The notes under the pieces were generated by a model. The model had not been told where the DNA came from, searched no databases, and was given only the letters and a program-made list of their open reading frames with translations. This document shows positions 49,273 through 58,885 of a DNA stretch of 64,000 nucleotides, piece by piece (position 1 is the stretch's first letter; each line of letters begins with the position of its first letter). The stretch is from Gemmatimonadales bacterium (GTDB taxonomy: Bacteria; Gemmatimonadota; Gemmatimonadetes; Longimicrobiales; Gaopeijiaceae). The stretch covers positions 1-64,000 of the forward strand of contig REED01000145.1 of assembly GCA_007695225.1 (NCBI GenBank). Direction: 5' to 3'. A program made the position numbers and the translations under genes.

Positions 49273-50706
49273 TCACGAACGAAGCGCCCGCATCCGAGTC
49301 GTGACGTCCAGGAAGTTGATATCCAGGGTGAACACCCGTTCATACCACTCCCGGGCCTCGTCGATCCGCCCCAGCTCCTCACACGCCCTCCCCATGAAGT
49401 AGTAGATGCCAAGGAGATCATCCTCCACTTGCACCGGGAGTTCCAGGCTGGGGCTCATCTTCTCCAGGGCGGCCACGGGCTCTCCCTTGTCCAGGTGGCA
49501 ACGTCCCAGCATCTCGAAGGCCGGAAGGTGGTCCGAATCGGCCTGCACCGCCTTTTCGAACAGGACGATGGCGTCGTCCAGGAGTCCCATTTCCCGGTTT
49601 GCCACGCCCAGGTCGTAGTGGCCCCGTGCTTCCATCTCGTCGGGACGATGCGCCGTCTTGTCCTTGAATCGAGAGAGGAGCTGGGTGAAGTCGGAGCCCG
49701 GGGCGGCGGCCGGAGGTGCGCCGGCGCTCGTTCGACCCATGGACTCATCCAGGATGAGTGCCCCCAGGTCCACATGGGGCGGGGGGGGTGCGTCCGGTGT
49801 CGGAGGGCCATCCGTGGGAATCCCGGCGGGGCGAGAAGTCTCCTCTTCTTTGGGGCGCGAGGCCTCGAGCCGGACCGCCTCCTCATCCTGTCGCGCCTCT
49901 TCCTCTCCGGTGACCGCGGCCCCGGCACGAGCCCGGGCTTCCTCCTCACTCGCCTTCCGACGCGTGAGTTCCTTGTCCAGGATCCGGGCCCAGACCCCGC
50001 CCTCGGCCTTTCGCGCTTCCTCGGCACCGACCTTCGCCCCGGGGGGGGCCTGAACCATCGCCGCGCCTTCATCTTCCTCGGGAGGGAGGAGGCCCAGGTC
50101 CGCTCCCGGGTCCAACTCCAGAATCCGGGGGCGGATCTGGTCCAGCGTTTCCCGGTTCCGCTCCCAGAGGGCCCGCCAGTACCCCTCCCTCAGGTAGACC
50201 AGCGCTTTTTCCCTGCGGCCCTCCTCCACCATTCGCTCCGCCAGGAACAGGCGGGTCTCCAGGTCGGATGGGACCCAACTCACCAGCTCCTCCATGGCCC
50301 GCAGCGCCTCTGCCTGGTCCCCCCGCACCCCCACCATCTCGGCATAGGTCAGGAAATGCTTCCGGGCGTAGATGAGGAGCCCCTGTCGAGCCCGGATCTG
50401 CCCCATCCGGAGATAGATCTCCTCCCGCTCGGGAGAATAGCGGACGATTTTGCGACAAACGGCCAGGGCGCTGTCCGACTGACCCTCCAGGAGATGGGTC
50501 TCGATGGCCTGCTCCCACCGCTTCACCGCCGCCTCCACGTCGTCGGTACGGACAAGGAGGTCCCCAACCCGACTGAGGAGTGCCGCGTCAGGGGTTCCTC
50601 TCCGCGCCCGCTCCTCCACCACCTCGACGTAGAGCCCCAGGGCTTCCCTCCAGTTCTCCGCTTCTTCCAGGCGGCGGGCCTGCTCGGTGAGATGCTCGAT
50701 ATCCAT
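49273..50706 (-). CDS. TPR protein with central disordered region
   Basis: A 477-aa protein. N-terminal TPR-like helices run from residue 1 to about 205 (LTEQARRLEEAENWREALGL), then a long Ala/Glu/Pro-rich disordered segment (about 210-340), and a second TPR block (about 360-475) with YDLGVANREMGLLDDAIVLF. It is cytoplasmic, with no signal sequence. The style is similar to TPR scaffolds around type IV pili or gliding systems, but no partner gene is nearby. Upstream, 101 bp separates it from the speA stop. Confidence 0.75.
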   Translation of the reverse strand: MDIEHLTEQARRLEEAENWREALGLYVEVVEERARRGTPDAALLSRVGDLLVRTDDVEAAVKRWEQAIETHLLEGQSDSALAVCRKIVRYSPEREEIYLRMGQIRARQGLLIYARKHFLTYAEMVGVRGDQAEALRAMEELVSWVPSDLETRLFLAERMVEEGRREKALVYLREGYWRALWERNRETLDQIRPRILELDPGADLGLLPPEEDEGAAMVQAPPGAKVGAEEARKAEGGVWARILDKELTRRKASEEEARARAGAAVTGEEEARQDEEAVRLEASRPKEEETSRPAGIPTDGPPTPDAPPPPHVDLGALILDESMGRTSAGAPPAAAPGSDFTQLLSRFKDKTAHRPDEMEARGHYDLGVANREMGLLDDAIVLFEKAVQADSDHLPAFEMLGRCHLDKGEPVAALEKMSPSLELPVQVEDDLLGIYYFMGRACEELGRIDEAREWYERVFTLDINFLDVTTRMRALRS

Positions 50707-50807
50707 GGACTCTCGTTCCTGGTTGGCCGTTTGGGCGGAAAGCGAAACTCGGGACCTCGGTACCCGGGGACGCTTCGGGGAGACGCCCCCTACGCCACAG
50801 CCGGTTC

Positions 50808-52766
50808 TTAGACCCCCGACTCCTCGAGATACGTGTAGCCCGCGAGCCCGGCAATGTAATCAGCCACGAAGGTGTTGGCTTCAACGCGAGTCAGGCCCTC
50901 GGCATTCTGGACCTTCCGGCGGAAGTTCTTGATGAGGGTCTGGCTGTCGAACTGGACATAGTTCAGCACCTCGGTGACGGTGTCCCCATGAACGATGTGC
51001 GTGACTTCGTACCCCTTTCCCTCCGCCAGGTGGAGGTGGACTGCGTTGGTGTCCCCAAAGAGGTTGTGGAGGTCCCCCAGGATCTCCTGATAGGCCCCGG
51101 TGAGGAAGATCCCCAGGATGTAGGGCTCCCCCTTCTGGAAGGAATGGAGGGCCAGACTGGGCTCTGCCGTCCCCTGCCCCACGAAGTGCTCGATCTTCCC
51201 ATCCGAGTCGCAGGTCACGTCCTGTAGCGTTCCCCGCCGGGTGGGCTTCTCGTCCAGGCGATGGACGGGCATGATGGGAAAGAGCTGGTCGATGGCCCAG
51301 GAATCCGGAAGCGACTGGAAGAGGGAGAAGTTGCAGAAGTACCGGTCGATGAGAATGGCGTCCAGCTCGGGCAGGATGTCGTCATACTCCTCCGGGTCCT
51401 GTTGGGCCAACTCCGCCACCCGGTTCATGATGGCCAGGTGCAGTCGCTCCGAGAGGGCCCGCTCCGGGAGCGAGAGGACCCCGCTGTTGAAGAGGGACCG
51501 CATCTGCACCCGGGCGTACGAGGCGTCGTGGTAGACCTCCCGGAGGGATCGCTCGTCCATGCTCTCCAGGGTAGAGGCCAATTCGCGGACAAGGTTGTGC
51601 ATCCCCTCAGGGACGCCTTCGGGGGCCTCCACCGTCTGGGTCTCCAGGTCGATGACATTCACCAGGAGGAGGGCGTGATGGGCCGTAAGCGCCCGGCCCG
51701 ATTCGGAGATGATGTGGGGGTGGGGCAGGTCATTCTGGCGGCAGGCTTCCGCCAGACCGTAGACGATGTCGTTGGCGTATTCCTGGATGCTGTAATTCAC
51801 GCTGGCCTGGGTGGCGGAAAGGCTCCCGTCATAGTCCACGCCCAATCCCCCACCCACGTCCACATGGGTGATGTCCAGCCCCAGCTTCCGGAACTCCACG
51901 TAATACCTGGCCACTTCGGTCATGGCGTGCTTGATGTTGCGCACGTCGGGGATCTGGGACCCCAGGTGGAAGTGCATCATCTTGAGGATGTCGGTGCGCC
52001 CTGCCGCCCGGAGCTTCTCCACCACCCGCATGAGCTCCAGCGCTGAGAGTCCGAACTTGCTCTTTTCGCCTGCCGTGTCGGACCACCGCCCGGCACCGGA
52101 TGAGGTGAGCTTGATGCGGATCCCCGCCGTGGGCTGCACTCCCAGGTCATCGGCCACCTTCAGGAGGAGGTCCACCTCGGAGATCTTCTCGATGACGATG
52201 AGGACCTGGTGCCCCAGCTTCTGCCCCATGAGGGCCAGATAGAGGTATTCCTCGTCCTTGTAGCCGTTGCAGACGATCAAATGGTCGGCCGAGTCGGTGA
52301 GGGCCAGGACGGCCTGGAGTTCCGGCTTGCTCCCCACCTCGAGTCCAACGCCGTGGGCATCGCCGTACTCCACCAGTTCCTCCACCACGTGGCGCTGCTG
52401 ATTCACCTTGATGGGATAGACCAGGGTGTAGCCCCCGTCGTACTCGAACTCCTCCATGGCCCGTGCGAAGCGCCGGGTAAGGGTCTCGATCCGGGTACGT
52501 AGGATGTCGGGAAAGCGGAGGAGGAGGGGAAGGCTGACCCCCTGTGCCTCCAGATCCGTGGCGATCTCAAAGAGATCGAGGCCGCGATCCGGATCCCTCG
52601 ACGGGTGCACCGAGACGTTGCCCTTCGCGTTCACCCGGAAATAGCCCACACCCCACCCTTCGATGTTGTAGAGATCCCGGGCATCCTCCAGGCTCCAGGG
52701 CCGGGGTTGAGGGGTGACTTCGGCAGGGGCGTGGGGGGCCGACTCGGTAGCGGGGGTAGGGGGCAT
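50808..52766 (-). CDS. speA: Biosynthetic arginine decarboxylase
   Basis: A 652-aa PLP enzyme of the alanine-racemase fold that converts arginine to agmatine for polyamine synthesis. The PLP Lys is in TLVYPIKVNQQRHVVEEL. Other marks are ADHLIVCNGYKDEEYL, HFHLGSQI, THVDVGGGLGVDY, and IISESGRALTAHHALL, all typical of SpeA. Length matches E. coli SpeA. The start is the ATG at 52766, and a leader of 26 proline-rich residues precedes the conserved WSLEDARDLYNIEGWGVGYF. It is divergent from the GntR regulator at 53095, which may control it. Confidence 0.95.
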   Translation of the reverse strand: MPPTPATESAPHAPAEVTPQPRPWSLEDARDLYNIEGWGVGYFRVNAKGNVSVHPSRDPDRGLDLFEIATDLEAQGVSLPLLLRFPDILRTRIETLTRRFARAMEEFEYDGGYTLVYPIKVNQQRHVVEELVEYGDAHGVGLEVGSKPELQAVLALTDSADHLIVCNGYKDEEYLYLALMGQKLGHQVLIVIEKISEVDLLLKVADDLGVQPTAGIRIKLTSSGAGRWSDTAGEKSKFGLSALELMRVVEKLRAAGRTDILKMMHFHLGSQIPDVRNIKHAMTEVARYYVEFRKLGLDITHVDVGGGLGVDYDGSLSATQASVNYSIQEYANDIVYGLAEACRQNDLPHPHIISESGRALTAHHALLLVNVIDLETQTVEAPEGVPEGMHNLVRELASTLESMDERSLREVYHDASYARVQMRSLFNSGVLSLPERALSERLHLAIMNRVAELAQQDPEEYDDILPELDAILIDRYFCNFSLFQSLPDSWAIDQLFPIMPVHRLDEKPTRRGTLQDVTCDSDGKIEHFVGQGTAEPSLALHSFQKGEPYILGIFLTGAYQEILGDLHNLFGDTNAVHLHLAEGKGYEVTHIVHGDTVTEVLNYVQFDSQTLIKNFRRKVQNAEGLTRVEANTFVADYIAGLAGYTYLEESGV

Positions 52767-52975
52767 GGCGGGACTCGGGTCAGAAGGGGCCGACGCGGGA
52801 GTCGGGAAAGAGGCGATGGATCGCCCCCTTCCCGGAATCGGAACAGGGACGGATGGGCCGGGACAACGGAAGGCCCGGGACAGATAACGGTTCTTCAGGC
52901 AACGGGTACCCTCCGCCGGTGGCACAGGTCCCTCCCAATGAGGTCTCGGCACCTGGAATGGCGCCATAGGTTGTA

Positions 52976-53001
52976 CTTACAGGTAAAGACAAGTAAATTG
53001 G
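52976..53001. promoter_or_regulatory. Possible GntR operator between speA and gntR
   Basis: The region has TACTT and AAGTA as an inverted repeat with a 12-bp gap, within a short AT-rich patch of an otherwise GC-rich 328-bp divergent region (52767-53094). GntR/HutC regulators often bind such palindromes. I saw no other element in this gap. Confidence 0.4.
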
Positions 53002-53094
53002 AGGGAACGGATTGAAGAAATCGTATCGCCTGTGCTGCATCCCGTGAGCTCCGTCCCGCTGAGCTTCATCCCTTGAGCCCCGTCTCCTGAGCCC

Positions 53095-53916
53095 ATGTCC
53101 ATCCCGCTCCGTCCCGGCATCCCCCTGCATGAGCAGATCTCCTCGTGGCTTCGGGAGGAGATCGACTCGGGCACCCTCCCCCCCGACGCCCAGCTCCCCT
53201 CGGAGCACGATCTCTGCCAGCAATTCGGCGTGAGTCGGGTGACCGTCCGCCGGGCGCTCCAGACCCTGGAGGCCGACGGACTCATCTTCCGGCGTCAGGG
53301 GCTGGGTTCCTTCGTGTGCGACCGTCGGATGGCCCAGGGTCTGGTCCGCCTCACCGACTTCGCCCAGGACATGGCCCGGGCGGGCCTTCAAGCCTCCTCC
53401 AGGGTCCTCCACCAGGAGAACGAACCCGCCGCCGCCCCCATCGCCGAGCGCCTGGCGTTGGCCCCCGGATCGCCGGTGCTGCGACTGGACCGACTTCGGC
53501 TCGGGAACGGGGAGCCCCTCGCCCTCGACCGGACCTGGATCCCTCCCTACTATGCCCAGCTCGTGGATGGACACGACCTGGCGCGGGAGACCCTCTATCG
53601 GGTCCTGGAGCGGCAGTATGGGATCCCAGCCCTCTCCGGCCGGTATCGGATCACCGCCGGCACCGCCGACGAAGAGACGGCCCACCTCCTCCAGGTCGCT
53701 CCCGGGGACCCGCTCCTCGTCATCGAACGGACCACCCGGACCGTGGGAGAGAAGCCCGTCTATTTCCAGCGTCGTTTCTATCGGAGCGACCGGATGGCCT
53801 ACGAGCTGGAACTGGCCCGGGACCCGGCCCGCTCCGAGTCGGGGAGTGAGGCCACCGAGGGGATGCCCCTCAGGGACTTCGAAGCCGTCTTCCACACCCC
53901 CTCCCGGGCCTCCTGA
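53095..53916 (+). CDS. GntR/HutC-family transcription regulator
   Basis: A 273-aa regulator. The winged HTH occupies residues 1-75 (PLHEQISSWLREEIDSGTL, then GVSRVTVRRALQTLEADGLI), and the UTRA ligand domain residues about 90-250 (VLRLDRLRLGNGEPLALDRT and VYFQRRFYRSDRMAYEL). UTRA domains sense small metabolites such as sugars, histidine derivatives or amino-sugar phosphates. It is divergent from speA, so agmatine or arginine is a reasonable but unproven ligand. The gene ends 40 bp before the convergent rhodanese gene. Confidence 0.9.
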   Translation: MSIPLRPGIPLHEQISSWLREEIDSGTLPPDAQLPSEHDLCQQFGVSRVTVRRALQTLEADGLIFRRQGLGSFVCDRRMAQGLVRLTDFAQDMARAGLQASSRVLHQENEPAAAPIAERLALAPGSPVLRLDRLRLGNGEPLALDRTWIPPYYAQLVDGHDLARETLYRVLERQYGIPALSGRYRITAGTADEETAHLLQVAPGDPLLVIERTTRTVGEKPVYFQRRFYRSDRMAYELELARDPARSESGSEATEGMPLRDFEAVFHTPSRAS

Positions 53917-53955
53917 GTTCCTGGCGCTCCTTCATGGCGCTCCGTGGGGACCAGG

Positions 53956-54333
53956 TCAGGAGGCGGCAGGAGCTCCTGCCCGGGCCAGTTCCTCGAAGGC
54001 CCCCACATTGTAGGCCTGGGTATACCCATTTTCCCGGAGGAGCCGGGCAGCCGTGCCGCTCCGGTTTCCACTCCGGCAGTAAAGATACACCGGCGCTTCC
54101 CGGTCCAGTCCCAGGCGCTCCACGCCCTCCAGGAAGTCATCGCCCATGATGTCGAGGTTTTTCGCCCCCACCAGGTGTCCCTGGGAGAACTCCCCAGGGG
54201 TTCGGACATCGAGAATGGGCGCATCCGGGGACCGACGCCGGAGGAACTCCCCCGCATCCAATTCAACCGGTGAGGAGGAAGGGGGTTGGCTGGAAGGCAA
54301 CTCGCGGGACCGAAAACGGGAGAGTAATGACAT
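53956..54333 (-). CDS. Single-domain rhodanese
   Basis: A 125-aa sulfurtransferase. The active-site loop is YLYCRSGNRSG with the persulfide cysteine, after LDVRTPGEFSQGHLVGAKNL, the typical rhodanese CH2A/CH2B signature. No signal peptide is evident. It is the last gene of the minus-strand sulfur/anion cluster (two YeeE/YedE proteins, persulfide dioxygenase-rhodanese, SulP, carbonic-anhydrase-like protein), which suggests persulfide handling. The gap to the upstream gene is only 24 bp and includes a TAG from the repeat. Confidence 0.9.
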   Translation of the reverse strand: MSLLSRFRSRELPSSQPPSSSPVELDAGEFLRRRSPDAPILDVRTPGEFSQGHLVGAKNLDIMGDDFLEGVERLGLDREAPVYLYCRSGNRSGTAARLLRENGYTQAYNVGAFEELARAGAPAAS

Positions 54334-54357
54334 GGCTCTTGGGTTCCTCAGGTCTAT

Positions 54358-55377
54358 CTAGAAGGCTGTTGAAGGAGTAGAGGGGACGGCGGGAACCCTT
54401 CCCTGCAGGGTGACGGTGACATCCATGGGAAGGCCCGAGTCATCGGCTTCCACGGAGACATCAAAAACGGGAAGGCCCGGCGCCAGGCGCTCGAGCGTGG
54501 ACTGCAACTGGAGTTCTCCCAGGCGCTGCTGGGCCTGGATGCATCCTGGAATGCCGACCTCGGGGATGAGCCCCGCTGTTGCCAGGAAGTCCGCGTGAAG
54601 GGCATGAAGCCAGGCCACCGCGTCCGGGTGGTAGACGAAGAGTTCCGTCGCCCCATGGCGGGGGCAGGTGGTGACAAGGCCCTCGGATCCTGGAGCCGCC
54701 CGGATCCGGGCCACCGCCATTTCCTGGTGGGGGCCTCCCAGAATGTCCAGGATCAACCGCGCGTCTCCTGCCCAGAGCCGGAGATAGAAGTTGCGGAGTA
54801 CTTCTTCCACGAGAGCCCTGCGAACCTGGTAGGTGCCCGGCTCTTCCAGGAGGAGGCGAAGGTGGCCGCACCCCACGTGGCCGGGCTGAAGCAGCACCTC
54901 CAGAAGTCGTGTCTGGTCCGCTCCGGCCGGAGCCGGATTTCGGATCAGGGCATCCACGTCCCGGATCTCCCGTCCGAGAGCAGCGGCCAGTCGTTCCTGG
55001 GCCTCCCGATCGGTGTGGAGGTAAAAGGACCCGAAATGATCCAGATAGCGGAGGAATAGCACCTCGACCTCCTCGGGGCGGAATGGCCGCCCTGCGCTGG
55101 CCTCCCAGGTTGCCAGCAGCAGGATCAGGAGCCCCGCGTTCCCCCCGGGGGCACCGGCTACACATTCGGAGTGCCGTCCATCGACACACCCCACCCAGAC
55201 ATCTGCCGAGAGGGAATCCAGCGAAAGGGCGCGGGCCTGGGGCAGCATCCTCCGAAAATGCGCCGCCAGGCTCTCCTCCGTGGGAGCCTCCGCCTCCGCG
55301 GGTGCCATGGGCGCCCCGATGGGCGGCTGCCGGGTCCCGACGTCGTCCGTGCCGGTGGGGCTGTCCGGCCCGTTCAT
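54358..55377 (-). CDS. Putative zinc protein with carbonic-anhydrase-like motifs
   Basis: A 339-aa protein I do not recognise as a named family. Two motifs stand out: C64-V-D66-G-R68 in VGCVDGRHSECVAGAPGGNAG, and H167-x-x-C170 in PGHVGCGH. Beta-carbonic anhydrases bind zinc through Cys, His and Cys, with a CxDxR dyad and an HxxC pair, and DabA proteins use similar ligands. Spacing here (about 100 residues) is longer than in beta enzymes. The start overlaps the stop of the SulP gene (ATGA), so both proteins are made together. SulP-carbonic anhydrase pairing is known for bicarbonate uptake. Function is an inference. The C-terminus is encoded by a copy of the dispersed repeat. Confidence 0.6.
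   Translation of the reverse strand: MNGPDSPTGTDDVGTRQPPIGAPMAPAEAEAPTEESLAAHFRRMLPQARALSLDSLSADVWVGCVDGRHSECVAGAPGGNAGLLILLLATWEASAGRPFRPEEVEVLFLRYLDHFGSFYLHTDREAQERLAAALGREIRDVDALIRNPAPAGADQTRLLEVLLQPGHVGCGHLRLLLEEPGTYQVRRALVEEVLRNFYLRLWAGDARLILDILGGPHQEMAVARIRAAPGSEGLVTTCPRHGATELFVYHPDAVAWLHALHADFLATAGLIPEVGIPGCIQAQQRLGELQLQSTLERLAPGLPVFDVSVEADDSGLPMDVTVTLQGRVPAVPSTPSTAF
54361..54389 (+). repeat. Dispersed repeat overlapping a gene end
   Basis: GAAGGCTGTTGAAGGAGTAG followed by AGGGGACGG is a plus-strand copy of the gene-end repeat, with two changes from the csoR copy in the first 20 bases. Here it lies antisense inside the 3' end of the minus-strand gene and encodes its last residues (STPSTAF). 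Confidence 0.8.
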
Positions 55378-57185
55378 CGGTCCAGCGCCGGTTCCAGGGG
55401 TGCATCCTCCACTCCCGGGGTGGCCTGTCGACGGCTCGAAGGCCCGAAGGGGCCCGCCTCGGCTCCGCCACCTCCGGCCACCGGGCCGGGGGTATCCCCT
55501 GCGGGGGAGGGGCCGCCTCCTTGCGCAACCTCCACGGCCTCGCTCACCTCGTAGAAGAAGTGGTCCTCGCCGATCCGCTTCCGGAGAGAGGCGCGACGGA
55601 AGCGGTCCATGACCGGGCCCTTCACCCCCGCGAAATACACTTCCACCCCGAGGCCCCGCAGGTATCCCAGCAATTCCTCAAGGTGGTGGAGGGCCGTGGA
55701 GTCCACCCCGTTCACCGCGTGGAAGTCGAACACCAGGGCCCGGGGGGTGACCGCTCCCTCCACCAGCCCCCGCACCTGGTCCCTCAGGAACTCCACGTTC
55801 GCGAAGCATAGGGCTGCGTCCAGTCGGTAGATGGTGATCCCCTCCGGAGGGCGGGCATCCGGATGTCGTGAAAGGTTGCGGAAAGTGTCGGTTCCCGGGA
55901 GGCGTCCCAGAACCGCTGCGTGGGGCCGGGAGGTCTTGTAGACCAGCGCCCCCAGCGAGGCCAGAACCCCCACCAGTATGCCCTCCTCGATTCCCAGCCC
56001 CAGGGTGGCGGCAAAGGTCACCATCATCATAGCGAAGTCCTGGCGATCCACCCTCCAGAGATGGAGGGCCTCCCGCCAGTTCACGAGATTCGCCACTGCA
56101 ACCATGACGATGGCGGCCAAGACGGCGTTGGGGAGGGTCCGGAAGAGCCCCGTCAGGAGAAGGAGCGTGACGGCAATGATCCCGGCGCTCACCAGGCTCG
56201 CCATCGTGGTCCGGGCTCCGGCCTGGTCGTTCACCGCCGTCCGGGAAAACCCTCCAGTGGTGGGAAATGCCCGGAAGAAGGCCCCCACCAGGTTGGCGGT
56301 TCCCAGAGCCACCAGCTCCTGGTTCGGGTCCACGTCGTGCTTGTTCTTCGCGGCGTAGACCTTTGCCACGGCAATGGATTCCATGAACCCCACCAGGGCG
56401 ATGGTGAGCGCCACCGGGAGGAGGGCCCACATGGCCCCTGTGTCCAGCGCCGGGACCGTGGGAAGTGGAAGCCCGCCGGGCACATCCCCCACGATGCGGA
56501 GCCCCGCCCCGTCCAGCCCCATGAAGCCGGCCACGGCGGTAAAGAGGGCCACCACCACCAGAGCGCCCGGGAAGGTCCGGCGCCACCGCTTGAGTCCAAC
56601 CAGGAGGAGGATCGCCCCAATCCCCACCCCGAGCGTCAATCCGTGGACGGAGTTCAGTTCCCCTGCCAGTCCCAGGAGGATCTCGTGGACCTGATTCGAG
56701 GAGGGAAGGTCGATTCCGACCAGATGTCGAAGCTGGCTGGCCCCGATGATGAGGGCCGCCGCGCTCGTGAACCCGGCCAGGACGGGATGGGAGAGGAAGT
56801 TGGTGAGGAAGCCGAAGCGCAGGAGCCCCATCGCCAACTGGAGGACCCCCACCATGAGGGCCAGGAGGAGGGCGAGCTCGATGTACCGCTGGGGGTCGCC
56901 CCCGGCCAGGGGCCCGACCCCCGCCGCCACCAGGAGGGAGATCATGGCCACGGGTCCCACCGCCAGCTGCCGGGAGGTCCCCATGAGGGCGTAGACCACC
57001 AGTGGGACCAGGGAGGCGTAGAGGCCGTAGATGGGCGGCATCCCCGCGATGAGCGCGTAGGCCATCCCCTGGGGGATGAGCATCACCCCGACGGTGAGGC
57101 CGGCGGAGAGGTCGGAACCCAGGCGCTTCCGGTCGTACTCCCGGAGTTGAAGCGCGATTGGGAAGATTCGATGGAGCAGGGACAT
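55374..57185 (-). CDS. SulP-family anion transporter with STAS domain
   Basis: A 603-aa inner-membrane transporter for sulfate, bicarbonate or related anions. The N-terminal 430 residues carry 12-14 helices with MLIPQGMAYALIAGMPPIYG (the helix 1-2 signature) and GFTSAAALIIGASQL. The central FPTTGGFSRTAVNDQAGARTT is highly conserved in SulP. Residues about 455-560 are a STAS domain (ALVFDFHAVNGVDSTALHHL). A proline-rich tail follows. It is coupled to the carbonic-anhydrase-like gene, pointing to bicarbonate uptake, while the sulfur neighbours point to sulfate; both remain open. Confidence 0.92.
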   Translation of the reverse strand: MSLLHRIFPIALQLREYDRKRLGSDLSAGLTVGVMLIPQGMAYALIAGMPPIYGLYASLVPLVVYALMGTSRQLAVGPVAMISLLVAAGVGPLAGGDPQRYIELALLLALMVGVLQLAMGLLRFGFLTNFLSHPVLAGFTSAAALIIGASQLRHLVGIDLPSSNQVHEILLGLAGELNSVHGLTLGVGIGAILLLVGLKRWRRTFPGALVVVALFTAVAGFMGLDGAGLRIVGDVPGGLPLPTVPALDTGAMWALLPVALTIALVGFMESIAVAKVYAAKNKHDVDPNQELVALGTANLVGAFFRAFPTTGGFSRTAVNDQAGARTTMASLVSAGIIAVTLLLLTGLFRTLPNAVLAAIVMVAVANLVNWREALHLWRVDRQDFAMMMVTFAATLGLGIEEGILVGVLASLGALVYKTSRPHAAVLGRLPGTDTFRNLSRHPDARPPEGITIYRLDAALCFANVEFLRDQVRGLVEGAVTPRALVFDFHAVNGVDSTALHHLEELLGYLRGLGVEVYFAGVKGPVMDRFRRASLRKRIGEDHFFYEVSEAVEVAQGGGPSPAGDTPGPVAGGGGAEAGPFGPSSRRQATPGVEDAPLEPALDR

Positions 57186-57278
57186 GGATCGACGTGTCCA
57201 GACGGAAGGAAGAACCGGGGAAGTGAGGAGAGCCAGGGAGGCGGGGAGAACCCCCGCCCCCTGGTCTCATCACCCCGG

Positions 57279-58736
57279 TCAGGCCGGGACCGTGGCCTGT
57301 TCGGTGACCACTTCACCCACCTCGCGGTAGTCGCTGAAGGGCCCGTCCACGTAGGTCACGTCGAACCCTTCCCGGGCCAGAAATGCAGCCGCGGCGGCCG
57401 ACCGACCCCCGGTGACGCAGTGCACCACCAGGCGCTTGCCCTGGGGGATGCGATCCCTCACGAAGGAGGGGAGCCGGGTATAGGACGCGCTGATGGCCCC
57501 GGGAACGTGCCCCGATGCGAACTCGGCGGCGAACCGGACATCCACCACCGCCACGTCCTCGCGGTCCTTCAACTCCACCACGTCGGCGAAAGTGGCCTGA
57601 TCGATGGTCTCGCTCTTCCCGCCGCCATCGAAGTACCGGGTGAGGGTCTCAGGCGTGACGAAGGCCACAAGGTTGTCGTAGCCGATGCGGACCAGGTCCC
57701 GCACCGCCTCTTCCACCGCGGCCTCCTCGATGATGAGGAGAATGGGCTTGGTCTCGTCCTCCACCAGCGACCCCACCACCATGTTGAAGCTCTTGTTCAT
57801 GGGGGCGTAGAGGGCGCCGGGGACGTGGCGAGCCATGAAGGCAGAGCGATCGAGGCGGGTGTCCACCACCAGGACCTCACCCTTCTCCACGGTCCGCTCC
57901 AGTTCCGCCGCAGTGAACTTCTGCGGCTGGGGAAGGGCACCGAGGATGGGGACTCCATGGTTGTTGTCCCGCTTCATCCGGGCGAAGTACGTCTGGGGCT
58001 CGGGCTGCCCCGCCAGAATGGCGTCCACGAAAGCATCTTCCCCATCGGCGGCGACACTCAAGGAAGCGTTGTAGAGCTTCTCGTACCCCACCGTGGTCTG
58101 GGGAACGGCCCCAAGGGCCTTTCCGCAGGTGGAGCCGGCGCCGTGGGCGGGCCAGACCTGGACGTAGTCCTGCAGGTCGGTGAACCGGGGAAGGGAGGAG
58201 AAGAGCTGCCGAGCCGACGGCTCCTGCACACCGTGCATGCCCGCCGCCTGCTCCAGGAGGTCCGGCCGCCCCAGGTCACCCACGAAGACGAAGTCCCCCG
58301 TGGCGATCCCGATGGGCGTGGACGCTCCGCCTCCCCGGTCGATGAGGACGTAGCTCAGGTGCTCCGGGGTGTGGCCCGGGGTGTGGACGGCCCGGACCTC
58401 GATGCCCCCCACCTGGAAGGTGTCCCCGTGCTTCAGGAAGCCGACGTCGTAGTCCCCGCCCCGAGCCCAGTCGCTGGCCCACTCCTCCCCGCCCTCGTCG
58501 GAGAGATAGGTGCGGGTCCCGAAGCGCTCGGCGAACTCCCGGGCTCCGGAGAGGAAGTCGGCGTGGATGTGGGTCTCGGCCACGGCGGTGATCCGCAGAC
58601 CCTCGGACTCGGCGGCCTCCACATAGCGGTCAATGTCCCGTTCGGGGTCGATGATCAGGGCCTCACCGGACTTCTGGCAACCGACGAGGTAGGCGTACTG
58701 GGCGAGCTTCGGGTCGAAAAATTGGCGGAAAAGCAT
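57279..58736 (-). CDS. Metallo-beta-lactamase persulfide dioxygenase-rhodanese fusion
   Basis: A 485-aa protein. Residues 1-240 form an MBL-fold dioxygenase with a mononuclear iron site (TAVAETHIHADFLSGAREF, including H56, H58 and D60, then VHTPGHTPEHLSY and GDFVFVGDLGRPDLL), the ETHE1/PDO class that oxidises glutathione or other persulfides to sulfite. Two rhodanese domains follow: the first (about 275-365) lacks the active cysteine, while the second (about 385-480) has VVHCVTGGRSA. CstB and BlhR-like fusions have the same plan. It sits next to YeeE/YedE transporters in a probable sulfide-detoxification operon. Confidence 0.9.
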   Translation of the reverse strand: MLFRQFFDPKLAQYAYLVGCQKSGEALIIDPERDIDRYVEAAESEGLRITAVAETHIHADFLSGAREFAERFGTRTYLSDEGGEEWASDWARGGDYDVGFLKHGDTFQVGGIEVRAVHTPGHTPEHLSYVLIDRGGGASTPIGIATGDFVFVGDLGRPDLLEQAAGMHGVQEPSARQLFSSLPRFTDLQDYVQVWPAHGAGSTCGKALGAVPQTTVGYEKLYNASLSVAADGEDAFVDAILAGQPEPQTYFARMKRDNNHGVPILGALPQPQKFTAAELERTVEKGEVLVVDTRLDRSAFMARHVPGALYAPMNKSFNMVVGSLVEDETKPILLIIEEAAVEEAVRDLVRIGYDNLVAFVTPETLTRYFDGGGKSETIDQATFADVVELKDREDVAVVDVRFAAEFASGHVPGAISASYTRLPSFVRDRIPQGKRLVVHCVTGGRSAAAAAFLAREGFDVTYVDGPFSDYREVGEVVTEQATVPA

Positions 58737-58885
58737 GGTTATCTCTCAGTGTTTCGGGTCCGGGTGTCCGGGCCGGTCTGGCCCGGCTGCTTCGTTTCAA
58801 TTGTGCTGCGGGTTGAGCGTCGGTGGTCTGGAGCGTCCCTGCCCGGGATATCGGGGTCTTCGGGTCCCATGCAACGGGATTCGTG

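Noticed and set aside
54361-54389. Repeat copy as an attachment site or IS end
   Set aside because: No transposase, integrase or target duplication is next to any of the copies, and the copies flank unrelated single genes.
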